A stretch of DNA of 64,000 nt from Madurella fahalii (lineage: Eukaryota; Ascomycota; Sordariomycetes; Sordariales): NCBI GenBank assembly GCA_029876055.1, contig CM056874.1:372001-436000 (forward strand), read 5' to 3'. The notes under the pieces are model-generated. The model made no database searches and was not told the DNA's origin. It saw only the letters and a program-made list of their open reading frames with translations. Position 1 is the stretch's first letter; the number at the start of each line of letters is the position of its first letter. The position numbers and the translations under genes were made by a program. Of this stretch, positions 34,541 to 44,968 are shown piece after piece.

Positions 34541-35049
34541 TTATTTTAGAGAAAACCCGCGAACGCCAAGAATATTGACACTTTTGCTAACCACGTCGAT
34601 GTGCCCGAGAAGTTCCCGAACCTCGTCCGAAGTGAATGGAGCGTTTCGCCTCACATCACTGGCCAGAACCAAAGCGGTGCTAGTTTGGCCGCCTGGATTC
34701 TCCTGCCTGTTTTTTCGTGCCTTGACATTCTGGATTATCGAAGATATCTGCCGGAGACTGTCCACCCTCTAACGAGCGTGCTAGCCATCTTTGTGTTGCC
34801 GACTAGGTTTCCAATCGCTTCCCACCTGCCCGCGCCCAGGCTCAGGCCATGAATATGCTGTTCGAGCAGTTGCCGCACCACTAGGATTCGTGCTTCTGCT
34901 CTCATCAAGTCTGGGTCATCGCGGTAACCTTCGAGCATCTTCAAGTCTGTCTCAATCGATTGCAGGAGAGGGGCCATGCTCTCAGCAACCCCCTTCGATA
35001 CCTGCCAAGCCGGAGCAATAGACATTTCAGCGAGGGACACTTGTTCACT
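34541..35049 (-). pseudogene. Relic of a coiled-coil protein gene
   Basis: On the minus strand a frame opens after a plausible splice acceptor (TTTAATAG, exon from 35049). It reads a helical, charged sequence (SIETDLKMLEGYRDDPDLM, EARILVVRQLLEQHIHGL, WEAIGNLVGNTKMASTLVR) and then breaks near 34765. A second frame continues with VDSLRQISSIIQNVKARKNR and ends FTSDEVRELLGHIDVVSK...GFSLK at 34541. The two halves fit as one protein with a frameshift. No family is recognised and no 5' exon was found, so this is probably a remnant. Confidence 0.45.
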
Positions 35050-35673
35050 CTATTAAAGATCAGGTATCTCGAAGTGAATGACCTTGTGCTTTGCGTATTG
35101 TATGATGGCTTCGGGTACCAGCAGTAGTCGAGAGCTTTGGCAGGCATTTATGGGGAGCCCCAGTGGCTTACACGTTAAGTAACTGCCGTTTTGGTAAATT
35201 TAAACAAAGAATGGTCCACGTTTGCTGCAAGTCGAGTGGACCTCATCACAAAGCCTCGCAGGCCAACGAGACGTAGACGGGTAAAATAAAGGATTGGCTG
35301 GAAGTTACTAAGAATGCTTGCATATGAGACCTGCCAGTATAAATGCATTGTCAACAAACAAAGGAGCCGGTATTCGGTTCTGATACGGTGGCTATTACAC
35401 GTTTCGAAAAGATTAGGACAAGACAAATGGCAAGGACGAGAGTAACCTGAATAGTAAATGGTAGTGCTGTTCAATCTTTCTGCCTCTGGGTTGAAGAGAC
35501 GCATGGAAACGACGTGGTCTAACGATTTCCCCGAGGTAGCGAATCGTGGTCAGTTGCTAAAGCACATCGGGGGCAGCTATCGGTATAACTTGAACTAAAG
35601 ATTATCAGAGATGGCGGCTACTATATGAAATCACCTTGCCACGTTTTCCATCGTACTTTACAGACGAAACACT
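35050..35673. other. Intergenic spacer
   Basis: No supportable gene. The minus frame at 35175-35504 lacks any domain. The 3' region of the SDR gene lies at the right end. Confidence 0.5.
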
Positions 35674-36775
35674 TCACTTCAGCTTCTTCTGCCTCTCCTC
35701 CTCCTTCAACACCTTTTCCAGCGTTGGCATCCCAATCATCCGATACAGCGCAATATCCAACACCCACTCGCCAAGGCAGTGGGAGAGCCACGCCAACCCA
35801 GCCATGCCCCCAGCCCAGAACCAATCCGGCCTCCCAAACCACGCCCTCAGCAGCAGCGGCGTCTCCGGCGCGAGCGCCTTGGCGACCAGCTTCCTCGCAT
35901 ACTCGGCCGTGTCCACGGTGGCGTTGTTCTGGGAGAAGGTCAGGCGCTTCTCGAAGAGGCCGCGCACGCGCTCGTAGATGCTGCCGGGCGGGAGGGTGCG
36001 GTGGGTCTTGCTGGCGATCTGCGAGCGCACCGTGCCCGTCATGGCCACCATGACGCGCACGCCAAAGGGCTTGAGCTCGAGGCGCAGCGTGCGCGAGTAC
36101 GACGCGACGGCGCCCTTGGTGGCGCAGTAGACGGACCCGAACACGTACGGCGTCACGGCCGCCAGCGACGCGATGTTGACGATCAATCCCCGCGCCGCGA
36201 TGAGCAGGTCCGAGAAGGCCGCGCACATGGCCATGACGCCGAAGACGTTGGTCTCAAAAGTCTCGCGCACGTCGTCCATGTCGATGTCGGTGGCCGGGTG
36301 CGTGTGGGTGCGGCCGCTGGGGTGAGGGGGGTTAAAGCGGTTAGTTTCGTTGAGTAGTAGAGCGGACAGGAGTAGTAGAGGGAGGGAGGGAACATACGCG
36401 TTGTTGACAAGAATGTCGAGCTTGCCGCCGGTAATATCGGACACCTCGTCGTGACAGGTCTTGATGCTGTCCGCCTTGGTGACATCGAGGGCGAGGGCCG
36501 TCATGCCCATGTCGGCCATCTCCTTGAGGACAGCCGGGTTGCGGGCCGTCGCGATGACATGAACACCTAGCGGGTTGTTAGTATCGTTGACTTGACGCGT
36601 GACATTTACGCGGTGAAATACCCTTGGCGTGGAACTCTAGAGCTAACGCATGGCCGATGCCGCCGGGGGTGCACCTAGTATCGGATGATGTCAGTAAAGC
36701 CTGAATGTGCGGTGTTGCGATGCGGGAGACGTACCCGGTGATCAAGACCGTCTTCTGACCAGGTTTGGGGGCCAT
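35674..36775 (-). CDS. Short-chain dehydrogenase/reductase (Ayr1-like acyl-DHAP reductase)
   Basis: A 301-residue SDR in four exons: 36775-36735, 36674-36622, 36566-36398 and 36316-35674; phases fit. The cofactor motif is split by the first intron: VLITG|CTPGGIGHALALEF. Then come ALDVTKADS, LDILVNNA|G, the Ser strand IVNIASLAAV and the catalytic YCATKGA (YxxxK). The C-terminal third has a hydrophobic stretch (FWAGGMAGLAWLSHCLGEWVL) that suggests membrane association. The layout matches the fungal NADPH-dependent 1-acyldihydroxyacetone phosphate reductases. It sits about 1.6 kb outside the P450. It could serve general lipid metabolism or the adjacent polyketide pathway; family resemblance favours the former. 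Confidence 0.88.
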
Positions 36776-38568
36776 CGCGGTGGCTATTCTCGATGAAATG
36801 GAAGAGCGGCGGATGAATAGCGACGCCTGAGATAAAATTTAACTCGAGCTGATGTGAGGTCCGAATTAAGATGCTAGTTCCACCCCGCCCGTACTGCCGA
36901 GGCATCTCGGCACGGGGCCGGTCAGAAGTCAGGGTTAGGGTTATCTCTGTGGTAGCAAGCCTCGCCCGTCCAAGTGATGCTCGCCATCGTAAGGTCGTCT
37001 CGGAAGGACAAAGTAATGTACGTAGAAGACGCCTATACTTCATTCTAACTCTTCGAGCATACTCCAAGCATCGTGTTGCGGAGTGCAAACATGACTTGAC
37101 GTCGAGACAGGTACATAATGGGGTTGGTTTGTCTGGTATCTGTCACCTTCCAGCTGTCGCCATCGTGGTTGCGAATTCCGCTGAAATGATCCTAAATTTG
37201 CTACCAACTGGATTGACTGAACCCAGTGTTGGTGATGACTGGAGCTCGGTCAGGATCCGTGGAAGTCGATAACTGCAAAGTGCGTGTGCGCCTCAGCCGT
37301 GCCTCATCCAATTAGGCGCAGCGGGGTGATATACATAGTCTGAGGAGAAAGGTCCCGCTGCGTAGATGGGCGGGTTTGAATTCTGTCGCTACCATTTACC
37401 TGCTGGTGGATCTCTAAAAGAGACATGATGTGGTAAACGCCCATCCGGATTCATTCGTTAACGACGGGAAGGGAAGCTGAGACAACGCATGTCGCAACGG
37501 CCGGGACATTGGTACACATGTTTGGCACAACTCGGTATGTATATCTAGATCAGGAGTGCGAAACATGCGGCATTATATCAATGCTCAACGAGGCTCTGCG
37601 TTGTGACCCATGACGTGTCGATGTCAAGTGTCACGCTTAGGTTCATAGCTGTCTGGGACTTCAAGGTCCACCAGGGCCCACGGGTCAGGCACCCGCCAAG
37701 CTCAACCGGGTGCTGAGCCGCGATCTCGAGTACCCGGTACCGCATCCCGCTAACCTCAATAAGGGAAAAGCTGTCCAAGAATCAAGGTGTCGTTGAGGCT
37801 TTTAATTCGCCGTCACGGTTGGCTGGGGACGTGGCGGCTGAAACTCCTGCACAGATGACATCCGGGCGCGGCGGAATCCTCGACATTGCAGTGTAGATAG
37901 TGTAAGTCGCGGCTCAAAGGCGGGGTAGCTGCCAGTCATCCGAAACGTGCCCCGAGGTTGGTTGCAGGTATGGCATCCGACGCATGGACGCGTGTTTATG
38001 GTGTAGAGAAGATGCGGGAATGAAGGCTAACCGTGATACGGCTACCGCCGCAGTGAGTCCGGGAACTTTCATGGCGCTGGATGCTGTTGGTGTTGGCCAT
38101 GATGAAGCACCGTCTCGTGGAGTCTCCCCCTGTCAACTGCAAGGTGGGGGTCGGGGCGGGCGGGCTGATATGGTGCTATTTTCGCACGGGTGGATGTCGT
38201 GATACGCTGTGCCGCAGATGGTTCCTTCATCCGGCTCTGCAGGCTCCCAATCGAGACGGGAATATTCGGACAGAGGTACCTGCTGGTTTGATCGGCCCGT
38301 GGGATCCTGCACACGGGCTTGCAGGAGATCTGCCTTTGGCCCAGCAGCCTGGACGAAGTGATATGCGCATGATGCTTTGCCTCACCGATATGAGCAGCGG
38401 GATAAGGTGGGGGATCGGAGACTTGGATCGCCTGTCGCAAAGGCAGTACCGTGCAATACCTTAAAAGCAAATCCTAGCCATCTCCAGGAGCTGGTGGGAT
38501 CAGGCGATCGTATATCGTCTTTGACTTGCAGGTCAAACTGGTTGACATGGGTTTGCCAACGCCGCTCA
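36776..38568. other. Intergenic spacer
   Basis: About 1.8 kb between divergent genes. Open frames (36871-37272, 38081-38464 and others) overlap in several frames and show no domain. No gene is called. Confidence 0.5.
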
Positions 38569-39999
38569 ATGTCAGCTCCAACCGCAATCCACGGCGGCAC
38601 GGCACCGCTAGCTGCACTAACGTCCGTATTTACGCCGCCATGCCCAACTACCTGGCTCCTGACAACTACCCGGTTGCTCTCCCAGTACCCGACGTTCCCA
38701 AGAAGAGGTCCAGAGTCGTGCGATCCGCCCTCCTGGTCGAGCAACATCGCCGGAGCCGGCTTCCACTTCTACTCACCGGCCATCTGTCCTGACGGGTTTG
38801 TCGTCGGGCCCAGCTGTGGTTTGACCAAGACAAGGACCAACGAAGGATTCCCTGCCATCGCGCCCGGAGAGACTGCAGTGTACTGCGTGCCGAGCGGACT
38901 GACGTGCACCACAGACACGACCGATTTTCGCGGTGGTGTATGGGGTTTTGCGCGTCGGGCGACAACATCTGGTGCTCTTGTCACAGTTGGACCAGCGCTG
39001 CAAATCCGATGGGTGGAAGCCGACCTCACCGCTCTTGAGACACACCCTCTAACGCCAGGCTTGAGATTTGCGGTGACAGAGGAGAGCCCCCGAGTGACAA
39101 GCACTGCCGAGCGCATCCGGACAACGCTAGCACGGGAGAGCAGCCGGACGTCCATGTCGTCTGCCACCAGCACGAGCGTCCCTGTTCGGACGCTGCCGAC
39201 AATGAGTCTGCTGGAGACGGTATCTACCTCGCCGGGGGGTCAGGAAACCACGGCAACCACAGGAAGCCGGATTCCGACGCCGAACTTTGACGGAACGATC
39301 GACGTGACCTTCGAGACGGCAGATCCGACAACCAGTGCCGACCCGCTCTCGAGCAACGTAGGGGGCGAGGAAGAGGCCGCGGGAGGAATTGGCTCGTTGG
39401 ATCGCGGGGCGAGCATTGCGATTATCGTCGTCGTAACGGTTGCCGCCGGAATCCTTGTCTGGATGACGGCATTCCTTCTCATCCGGCGACGCAAAGGAAG
39501 ACAGGGAGTCTCGCCCGTGAGTGCGAAGGAAGGCGGCGAGGCGGGTTTAGGGCCACGTGGGGGAGCAAACATGAACTGGGCAACGAGGAAAGCAATGGCC
39601 CTGAGTCCCATATCTGAGCTAGACGCTGGAATCCCAGCGCGGCTCGGCAGCACGCCAAACCCAGCCGAGCTCGAAGGCGACGCGCAATTGGCAACAAAAC
39701 CGTGGATGCACCAGAGATCATGGCTCAGAAGCCCGTCCTTCAACTATCACCAAAACTCACCGCGGTCGATCCAGTCGTCGCGGTCCATACGTCGTACCAT
39801 CCGGGAGTCGTTTGGCGAAAAAGTCAACGACCCAGCTACAGCGCTCGGGAGGCTAAATATCCCTACCGCGTTAGGCGGGATGTCAAGGTCGTCCCCCACC
39901 TCTGCAAGCCCGAAGACCGGCGGCTTTTGGAGGCTTCCACGCAGCCCGAGGAGCCCAGCAGGAGCGAGCAGGCTCAGCCAGCAATGGCCCAAACCATGA
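38569..39999 (+). CDS. Single-pass membrane protein with Cys-rich ectodomain
   Basis: 476 residues from the ATG at 38569; the frame is open further upstream, but the conserved part starts with SAPTAIHGGTAPLAALTSVF, so this Met is preferred. The N-terminal half is a fungal ectodomain with spaced Cys (TPPCPTTW, ESCDPPSWSSN, FYSPAICPDGF, GPSCGLT, VYCVPSGLTCTTD). A Ser/Thr-rich stalk follows, then one transmembrane helix (about 281-303, SIAIIVVVTVAAGILVWMTAFLLI) with a basic stop-transfer RRRKGR. The cytosolic tail is long and Ser/Pro-rich. Many Pezizomycotina carry such proteins of unknown function; a surface sensor-like role is possible but unproven. There are no introns. The sequence lacks an obvious cleavable signal peptide. 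Confidence 0.75.
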   Translation: MSAPTAIHGGTAPLAALTSVFTPPCPTTWLLTTTRLLSQYPTFPRRGPESCDPPSWSSNIAGAGFHFYSPAICPDGFVVGPSCGLTKTRTNEGFPAIAPGETAVYCVPSGLTCTTDTTDFRGGVWGFARRATTSGALVTVGPALQIRWVEADLTALETHPLTPGLRFAVTEESPRVTSTAERIRTTLARESSRTSMSSATSTSVPVRTLPTMSLLETVSTSPGGQETTATTGSRIPTPNFDGTIDVTFETADPTTSADPLSSNVGGEEEAAGGIGSLDRGASIAIIVVVTVAAGILVWMTAFLLIRRRKGRQGVSPVSAKEGGEAGLGPRGGANMNWATRKAMALSPISELDAGIPARLGSTPNPAELEGDAQLATKPWMHQRSWLRSPSFNYHQNSPRSIQSSRSIRRTIRESFGEKVNDPATALGRLNIPTALGGMSRSSPTSASPKTGGFWRLPRSPRSPAGASRLSQQWPKP

Positions 40000-40610
40000 C
40001 TGCAACGCGTCAGGCCCAAGGAAGGACGAGTCTGACGACCGGCGGCAGGTTGAAGTGGGGTGGCGATGTGGTTGCGCCGAGGCCGCTCTTAGACGACGCT
40101 GCATTGGTGCGATGCTTGCACCATAAAACGGACGAAAGTGTCTATGCAATCCGTCCGAGGCTGCAAGCCTTCAATGCCGGAACGAGGCAGAGCTCGATCC
40201 GTGCGACCCTTGAGCATACCGATAAGCCGATAATGGTAACGAAGTACAGTACCCCGCCAGTGCGCCCACCGATTGACCCCGCTCTGCGAACCAGCGGCAC
40301 CGGGCCCAGCACTTCACACCACACAAGCTCGTCCACTCAGCAGCCCAGTGGCAACAGCTGCTGCACAATGAAATTGAGATCGCCAGTGTCTCACAGGCCA
40401 GAAGCATTAAGCTCACATTGGCCTCCAAACCTCGCTATTCCCTTACATCACCATTCCAGGATTTATTAAAAACCCAGACCATCTTCCTCCGCCTGACCTC
40501 ACCACCACCACCACGAGCATCCCAAAACCCAACCTCACCCCCTCAAGCACGTGGGAGTAATTTCATCAACGGTAGCCAAAAAACACCAGGCACCGATCCA
40601 TTCCATCACC
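40000..40610. other. Intergenic spacer
   Basis: 3' region of the membrane protein gene and promoter/5' UTR of the small gene. A short CA/CCA-rich stretch lies near 40500. No gene seen. Confidence 0.5.
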
Positions 40611-40919
40611 ATGTCCTCCTCCTCCAACGCACCCGCTCAACCGGCAAACCCCGCCGCGATCCAGCAGGACCAAACGCAAACGGACCCCTCCTCCGCCGTC
40701 TCCGACCCCTCGGACCTCTCCGCCTTGCTGCTCGGCGGCCAGGGCACGCACCACGCAGCCGACGACACGGCGGCGCGCGCCATGTCGCACACGAGCGAGT
40801 GGAAGCCGGCGCTGGACCGGCGCCAGAGCTGGTCCGCGCAGGAGTACAAGCACGAGCTGCACCGCAGGCAGCTGCAGGCCGAAGGGGGCGGGGGGTTCAG
40901 CGAGGCGGGGAAGGCTTGA
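40611..40919 (+). CDS. Small conserved fungal protein of unknown function
   Basis: 102 residues, no intron. The start is the ATG at 40611 (CATCACCATGTCC), preferred over 40551 because the extra residues are not protein-like. A Ser/Ala/Pro/Gln-rich N-terminus is followed by a compact charged segment AARAMSHTSEWKPALDRRQS and SAQEYKHELHRRQL, which resembles short conserved hypothetical proteins of filamentous ascomycetes. No membrane segment, signal or known domain. The strong contrast between its composition and the flanking DNA supports coding. Confidence 0.65.
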   Translation: MSSSSNAPAQPANPAAIQQDQTQTDPSSAVSDPSDLSALLLGGQGTHHAADDTAARAMSHTSEWKPALDRRQSWSAQEYKHELHRRQLQAEGGGGFSEAGKA

Positions 40920-40924
40920 ATAAA

Positions 40925-40954
40925 CCAGCCAGCCAGCCAGCCAGCCAGCCAGCC
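40925..40954. repeat. CCAG tetranucleotide repeat
   Basis: Seven CCAG units just downstream of the small gene's stop codon (40917-40919), in the presumed 3' UTR. Polypyrimidine DNA follows. Confidence 0.8.
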
Positions 40955-41857
40955 GGCGCATTTTCTTGTATCTTTTATTTTCTTCTATCTTGTCTTTTCT
41001 TTTCTCTCTTCTTTTCTTTTCTTTCCCAATTTGTGGACTTCTCTGTAGATTAATTGGGCTTTTCTGCACCATCTCTTTCCTTACTATTGTTGTTTTCTGT
41101 GGATGTTGATGGTAGCAGGTTGTATGATGAACGAAGACATGAAGCATTGTGGGAAAAGGCCTGGGAATTGACGCGGTGGCACTCCTTTTCTTATCATGAT
41201 GCGGGACTGGGTGGACAGATTGGAAAACAGTGTCAGACAACACGATGAGACGATGACAATTCCATTTGTTCTAGGGCAGTAGGACGGGGAGGGCTGGCCG
41301 CAAGCCGGTGTTGTTTCCCTTGTAGGAGGATGACAGGAGTAGTGGTTGGAGATGGCAGCAGCCCGTCACATGAGAATGTCTGACTTCAATCATTTATCCA
41401 CGACATGACCGAATGTTCGGGTGTTTGACCGGCAACGCAGCTTACTCAGTGTCTCGGTTGAGTTCACGTATGTTTTACGACCACCTCGCGGCGCGGGCAC
41501 AGTCGAAACGGCCGGTGCCTCACATGCCTCCCGGCCGGCACCAACAGCGGCACAGCTCGTCTGGCAGTCACCGAGTCCAAAAGCAGCAGGAAATTGGTAA
41601 CAACTTCGCTGCATTCAACAGCTCCTAAGGACCTCCAACCTAGCTTACTAACCAGCCCAGCACAAAACCAACTTGTCCACCTGCACGCGCAATCCGATCC
41701 GGGAAGCGATGTATAAACGAGAGTAAAACAGCCAGAATGCCTAGCCTAGGTATTTCCGTGCCCATGATGTCCCTACAAATGCTCCGATGGTGCCTCGTAT
41801 ACGCCGACTGCGCATAAACGCCAAAGCAATGACAAAAAACAAGAAACCAAAACCCCC
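40955..41857. other. Intergenic spacer between convergent genes
   Basis: 3' regions of both neighbours. CTTTT-rich to about 41030. Open frames here are short and featureless. Confidence 0.5.
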
Positions 41858-44800
41858 TCACAAACCCTTGGGGCCTTTGCCATCCGTGCCTCCGGTCCTA
41901 AAGTACTCGCCCACCACTCCGAGCGAGTACGAGATGCCCGCCAACCAAGCAGCTCCGACTACAGCTCGCTTCGGGAGGCTCCTGTGCTCTCTCTTGCCCG
42001 ATTCTGTCTTCCTCCCGCTGAACACTGGTTCCTCACGACGAACGTTAATGCCGGATTCGAACCGCTCAGTTGGGGCAGCGGCCGGTGGCGGCAAATCGTA
42101 GTTGACAAACCCGGTGGGGCTGGCAAAACGGCTCGCAGCAACGGTGTAGTCCAATCGCCCGCCAGTCTTATCGATTGGATTGACAGCTGTGTGGGTTGTG
42201 ACCGTCTCTGTCGTCACGGAAGAGGTCTCCTCCGGCTGCTGCGCCCGGGGCACAGCTTCCCTGACCTTCCGGAAGATGAGAACGTCCCCACTACCAGAAA
42301 CAATCTCGAATCCCTGCGCTTGCAGAGGCGCAAAGTGAGGGAAAAACCTCGCAGGATTGGACATCCGGAGAAGGACCTCGGCAGGGGTCAAGGGGGATGA
42401 GCTGTCAGGAACGACAGAGGTGGTCTCGGCAACCTCGATACACTGCATCGTGGGATCGTAGACGAGGATCTTGTAGAGGTTTGGTTCGGCAGGTTTGGTC
42501 GTCTGAACCGGTAGAGCTGTATCCACTTCCATCCCCTTGTCTGTTGGGGTGGAACGCGGTTTGTGCCCTTCAGGCGCCGGTTCCGCAATCCCCTCAATCT
42601 CCCGCTTCCCTGACGCCTGAAGTTCATGGGCAACACCGGACTCAGTTGCCGAACGAGCCATCAACTCCTCCACCATCTTCCGATATGGGGTCTTCTCCAA
42701 CGAAGCCTCACTCTTCAGGTCGTAGTCAAAAAGAGCCCGACTGCTGGTTTTCAAATCGGTAGGCTTGCCGTCCGGCTCGTTCCACCTCACCGCTTGGTAC
42801 TTGCCCAACTCTGCGGTATAACCTTCTTCAGCCAAGGTTGGCTGTGGCCTGTGTGGCTCGTCGATCTGCACTGCCTTGTAGCCTTCAAGATCTGGTGCAT
42901 TCTTGCTCGGCTGGGTCTCTTCGTAGGGAGGGATTGCTTCCGAGTCTTCGTAACTGAATGCCTCGTGGTTGCCTAGGTCCGCAGCCTCGCTCGCCGACGC
43001 TGCTTCTGCTGCATACTTCCCATCCGGCTCGTGACTGCGAAATGGCCCATATCCTGCCAAGTCATCGGGATCAGGCGTCGTCGTTATGTGACTGGCCGCA
43101 TATTTTCCGTCGGGCTCATGACTCCTGAATGCCTGGTACTTGCCGAGCTCCACCTCGTCCGGTTTTGGCTCCGCATACGACGCAGCATACTTGCCATCAG
43201 GCTCGTGACTCAGAAAGGGTTTGCTGTATTGGGCCAGTTCCTCTGAATCGGGCCTGGGTTCCACGTAGTTGGCGGCGTACTTGCCGTCCGGCTCATGGCT
43301 CATGACAGGTTTGCTGTAATGGGCCAGTTCTGCCGGATCAAGAAAGGGCTCGGCATAATAGGCAGCATACCTGCCGTCGGGCTCATGGCTGCGGAACGCG
43401 CCGTACTTGTCCAAATCATCGTACTTTTGGAGCGGCGCCTCCTCTTTGTATTTGCCATCGGGCTCGTGGGATCGGACAGCTCCGTATTTGCTGAGCTCTT
43501 GTGGACCCGCCGAACTTTCCGGCTCCAACTTGTATTTGCCATCCGGTTCATGAGATCGGACAGCTCCGTATTTGCTGAGCTCTTGTGGATCCGCCGGAAT
43601 TTCCGGCTCCAACTTGTAGCTGCCATCGGGCTCACGAAACCTAACAGCGCCGTACTTGCTCAACTCTTGTGGGTCTGTCGGTGGTTCTGGCTCTCGTTTG
43701 TACTTTCCATCGGGCTCGTGAGACCGGACGGCGCCGTACTTGTTCAACTCCTGCGGATCCGATGGAGGCTCAGGCTGCATCTTGTACTTGCCATCCGGTT
43801 CGTGGGCTCTTACGGCGCCGTACTTGTCAAGATCCCTGTACTCTTGCACTTGCTCCTCTTCCGGAAGCTTCCCATCGGGCTCGCGATACCTGACGGCAGT
43901 ATACCTGTCCAGGTCCGTGTAGTCGTACGTTTGCGATTTGTCAAAGATGCGCTCGTCGTTCTCCATCACAGGGCGGTACTTGTGCAGATCCGGATATTCG
44001 GCGGCATGGGAATGAGATGACCACAACCCAATTGCCGATGCGCCGGAGGCTGATGCGATGATATCGTTCTGGTGCCAGCTCACTTCCCTGTGTTCCCATT
44101 TCAGAGCGTCTAGGAGGCCGGAACTGGACGGGGCACCATAGTTTGAGTCTGACCGCTTGCCTTGCTCGCCGGCGGTCTTGGTCTTCGAGTCCCAGGGCTC
44201 GGCGTCAATCTGGACTTGACCGTACTTCTTCAGCTCGGCCTCGGGTGGTGGGCCATCATAAAAGACGGGTGCCTGCTCTTCCTCGACCTCAGGCGCTTTG
44301 AAGGGCGCGAACTGGGACCTGTAGGGCTTGAAGGTCCTGATTGGAATTTCAACCCCTCGGCCCGAAGCCGTGTAGGAGTTGTCGGTCGACTTCTTGGGCA
44401 CCTTGCGGTTCGTAATAGGATCAATGGTGTAGGAAGTGATCCCTTGCTCGAGAGGCGAGGTGGGAGCGCCTTGGCCAGCACCCGCCCGCCGGTTTTTCTT
44501 CGCTCTCTTGTTTCCGAAAAGGAGATGCTCTAGCGGCGCGCGCTCGGCGTCTTCGATGTTTTGGCCGGGTCGGATGCCCTCCGGATTGTCGGGAGTTTTC
44601 GGCGAGGCATCCGTGTTCATGTACCGCTCTCCGGCCTGGATGCCCCTCCGACCAGGACTCCAGTAATTGTAAGCAATCTGCTTCAACGCCGATTTGGCAT
44701 TCTCGGCAACGGATGGCTTTTCCCATGACAGCCGGCGGCTGAGAGTCTCAGCATACTTGTAGCGAAGGCTGCGATGACGACAGGCATCACGGTGGAAGTC

Positions 44801-44968
44801 TTGCTCGAGATATGACGACCACAAGCGACCGAAGCGGAAGCCCCGCAATTGCTGTCGGTGGTGGCGGCGAGCCACAAGAGCGCCTCCGAGAGAGGCCAGG
44901 GATCCGGAAGGCGCGGCTCCTGAATGCCGGGCCCGCCGGACGAGCGTGGAGGCGGAAGTCAACGACAT
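41858..44968 (-). CDS. EPDGK-repeat protein, predicted mitochondrial
   Basis: 1036 residues in one open frame without introns. The N-terminus is Arg/Ser/Ala-rich and nearly free of acidic residues (MSLTSASTLVRRARHSG), typical of a mitochondrial presequence. Residues about 359-735 hold twelve copies of a motif around [S/R]HEPDGKY. In the first half the unit is about 28 residues (HEPDGKYK..PEPP.DPQEL.KYGAVRS); in the second it changes to YAA.YAEP.PD..ELA.Y. A conserved-looking globular segment follows (NLYKILVYDPTMQCIEVAET, EVLLRMSNPARFFPHFAPL, GFEIVSGSGDVLIFRKVRE). Near the C-terminus one hydrophobic helix (RAVVGAAWLAGISYSLGVVGEYF) suggests inner-membrane anchoring. I know similar long fungal proteins only as uncharacterised. 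It is divergent from listerin. Confidence 0.8.
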   Translation of the reverse strand: MSLTSASTLVRRARHSGAAPSGSLASLGGALVARRHHRQQLRGFRFGRLWSSYLEQDFHRDACRHRSLRYKYAETLSRRLSWEKPSVAENAKSALKQIAYNYWSPGRRGIQAGERYMNTDASPKTPDNPEGIRPGQNIEDAERAPLEHLLFGNKRAKKNRRAGAGQGAPTSPLEQGITSYTIDPITNRKVPKKSTDNSYTASGRGVEIPIRTFKPYRSQFAPFKAPEVEEEQAPVFYDGPPPEAELKKYGQVQIDAEPWDSKTKTAGEQGKRSDSNYGAPSSSGLLDALKWEHREVSWHQNDIIASASGASAIGLWSSHSHAAEYPDLHKYRPVMENDERIFDKSQTYDYTDLDRYTAVRYREPDGKLPEEEQVQEYRDLDKYGAVRAHEPDGKYKMQPEPPSDPQELNKYGAVRSHEPDGKYKREPEPPTDPQELSKYGAVRFREPDGSYKLEPEIPADPQELSKYGAVRSHEPDGKYKLEPESSAGPQELSKYGAVRSHEPDGKYKEEAPLQKYDDLDKYGAFRSHEPDGRYAAYYAEPFLDPAELAHYSKPVMSHEPDGKYAANYVEPRPDSEELAQYSKPFLSHEPDGKYAASYAEPKPDEVELGKYQAFRSHEPDGKYAASHITTTPDPDDLAGYGPFRSHEPDGKYAAEAASASEAADLGNHEAFSYEDSEAIPPYEETQPSKNAPDLEGYKAVQIDEPHRPQPTLAEEGYTAELGKYQAVRWNEPDGKPTDLKTSSRALFDYDLKSEASLEKTPYRKMVEELMARSATESGVAHELQASGKREIEGIAEPAPEGHKPRSTPTDKGMEVDTALPVQTTKPAEPNLYKILVYDPTMQCIEVAETTSVVPDSSSPLTPAEVLLRMSNPARFFPHFAPLQAQGFEIVSGSGDVLIFRKVREAVPRAQQPEETSSVTTETVTTHTAVNPIDKTGGRLDYTVAASRFASPTGFVNYDLPPPAAAPTERFESGINVRREEPVFSGRKTESGKREHRSLPKRAVVGAAWLAGISYSLGVVGEYFRTGGTDGKGPKGL
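42760..43895 (-). repeat. Tandem coding repeats (EPDGK units)
   Basis: Twelve in-frame copies of an EPDG[K/R/S] motif, unit length mostly about 84 bases. Units in the 43440-43830 part are most alike, which suggests recent duplication; those in 42760-43400 are more diverged. Confidence 0.8.

Noticed and set aside
36871..37272. 133-codon plus-strand open frame upstream of the SDR
   Set aside because: Several overlapping frames of similar size; no domain.
42040..42080. GGTTCGAATCC on the minus strand, resembling a tRNA B box
   Set aside because: It lies within the EPDGK protein frame and has no A box or cloverleaf partner.
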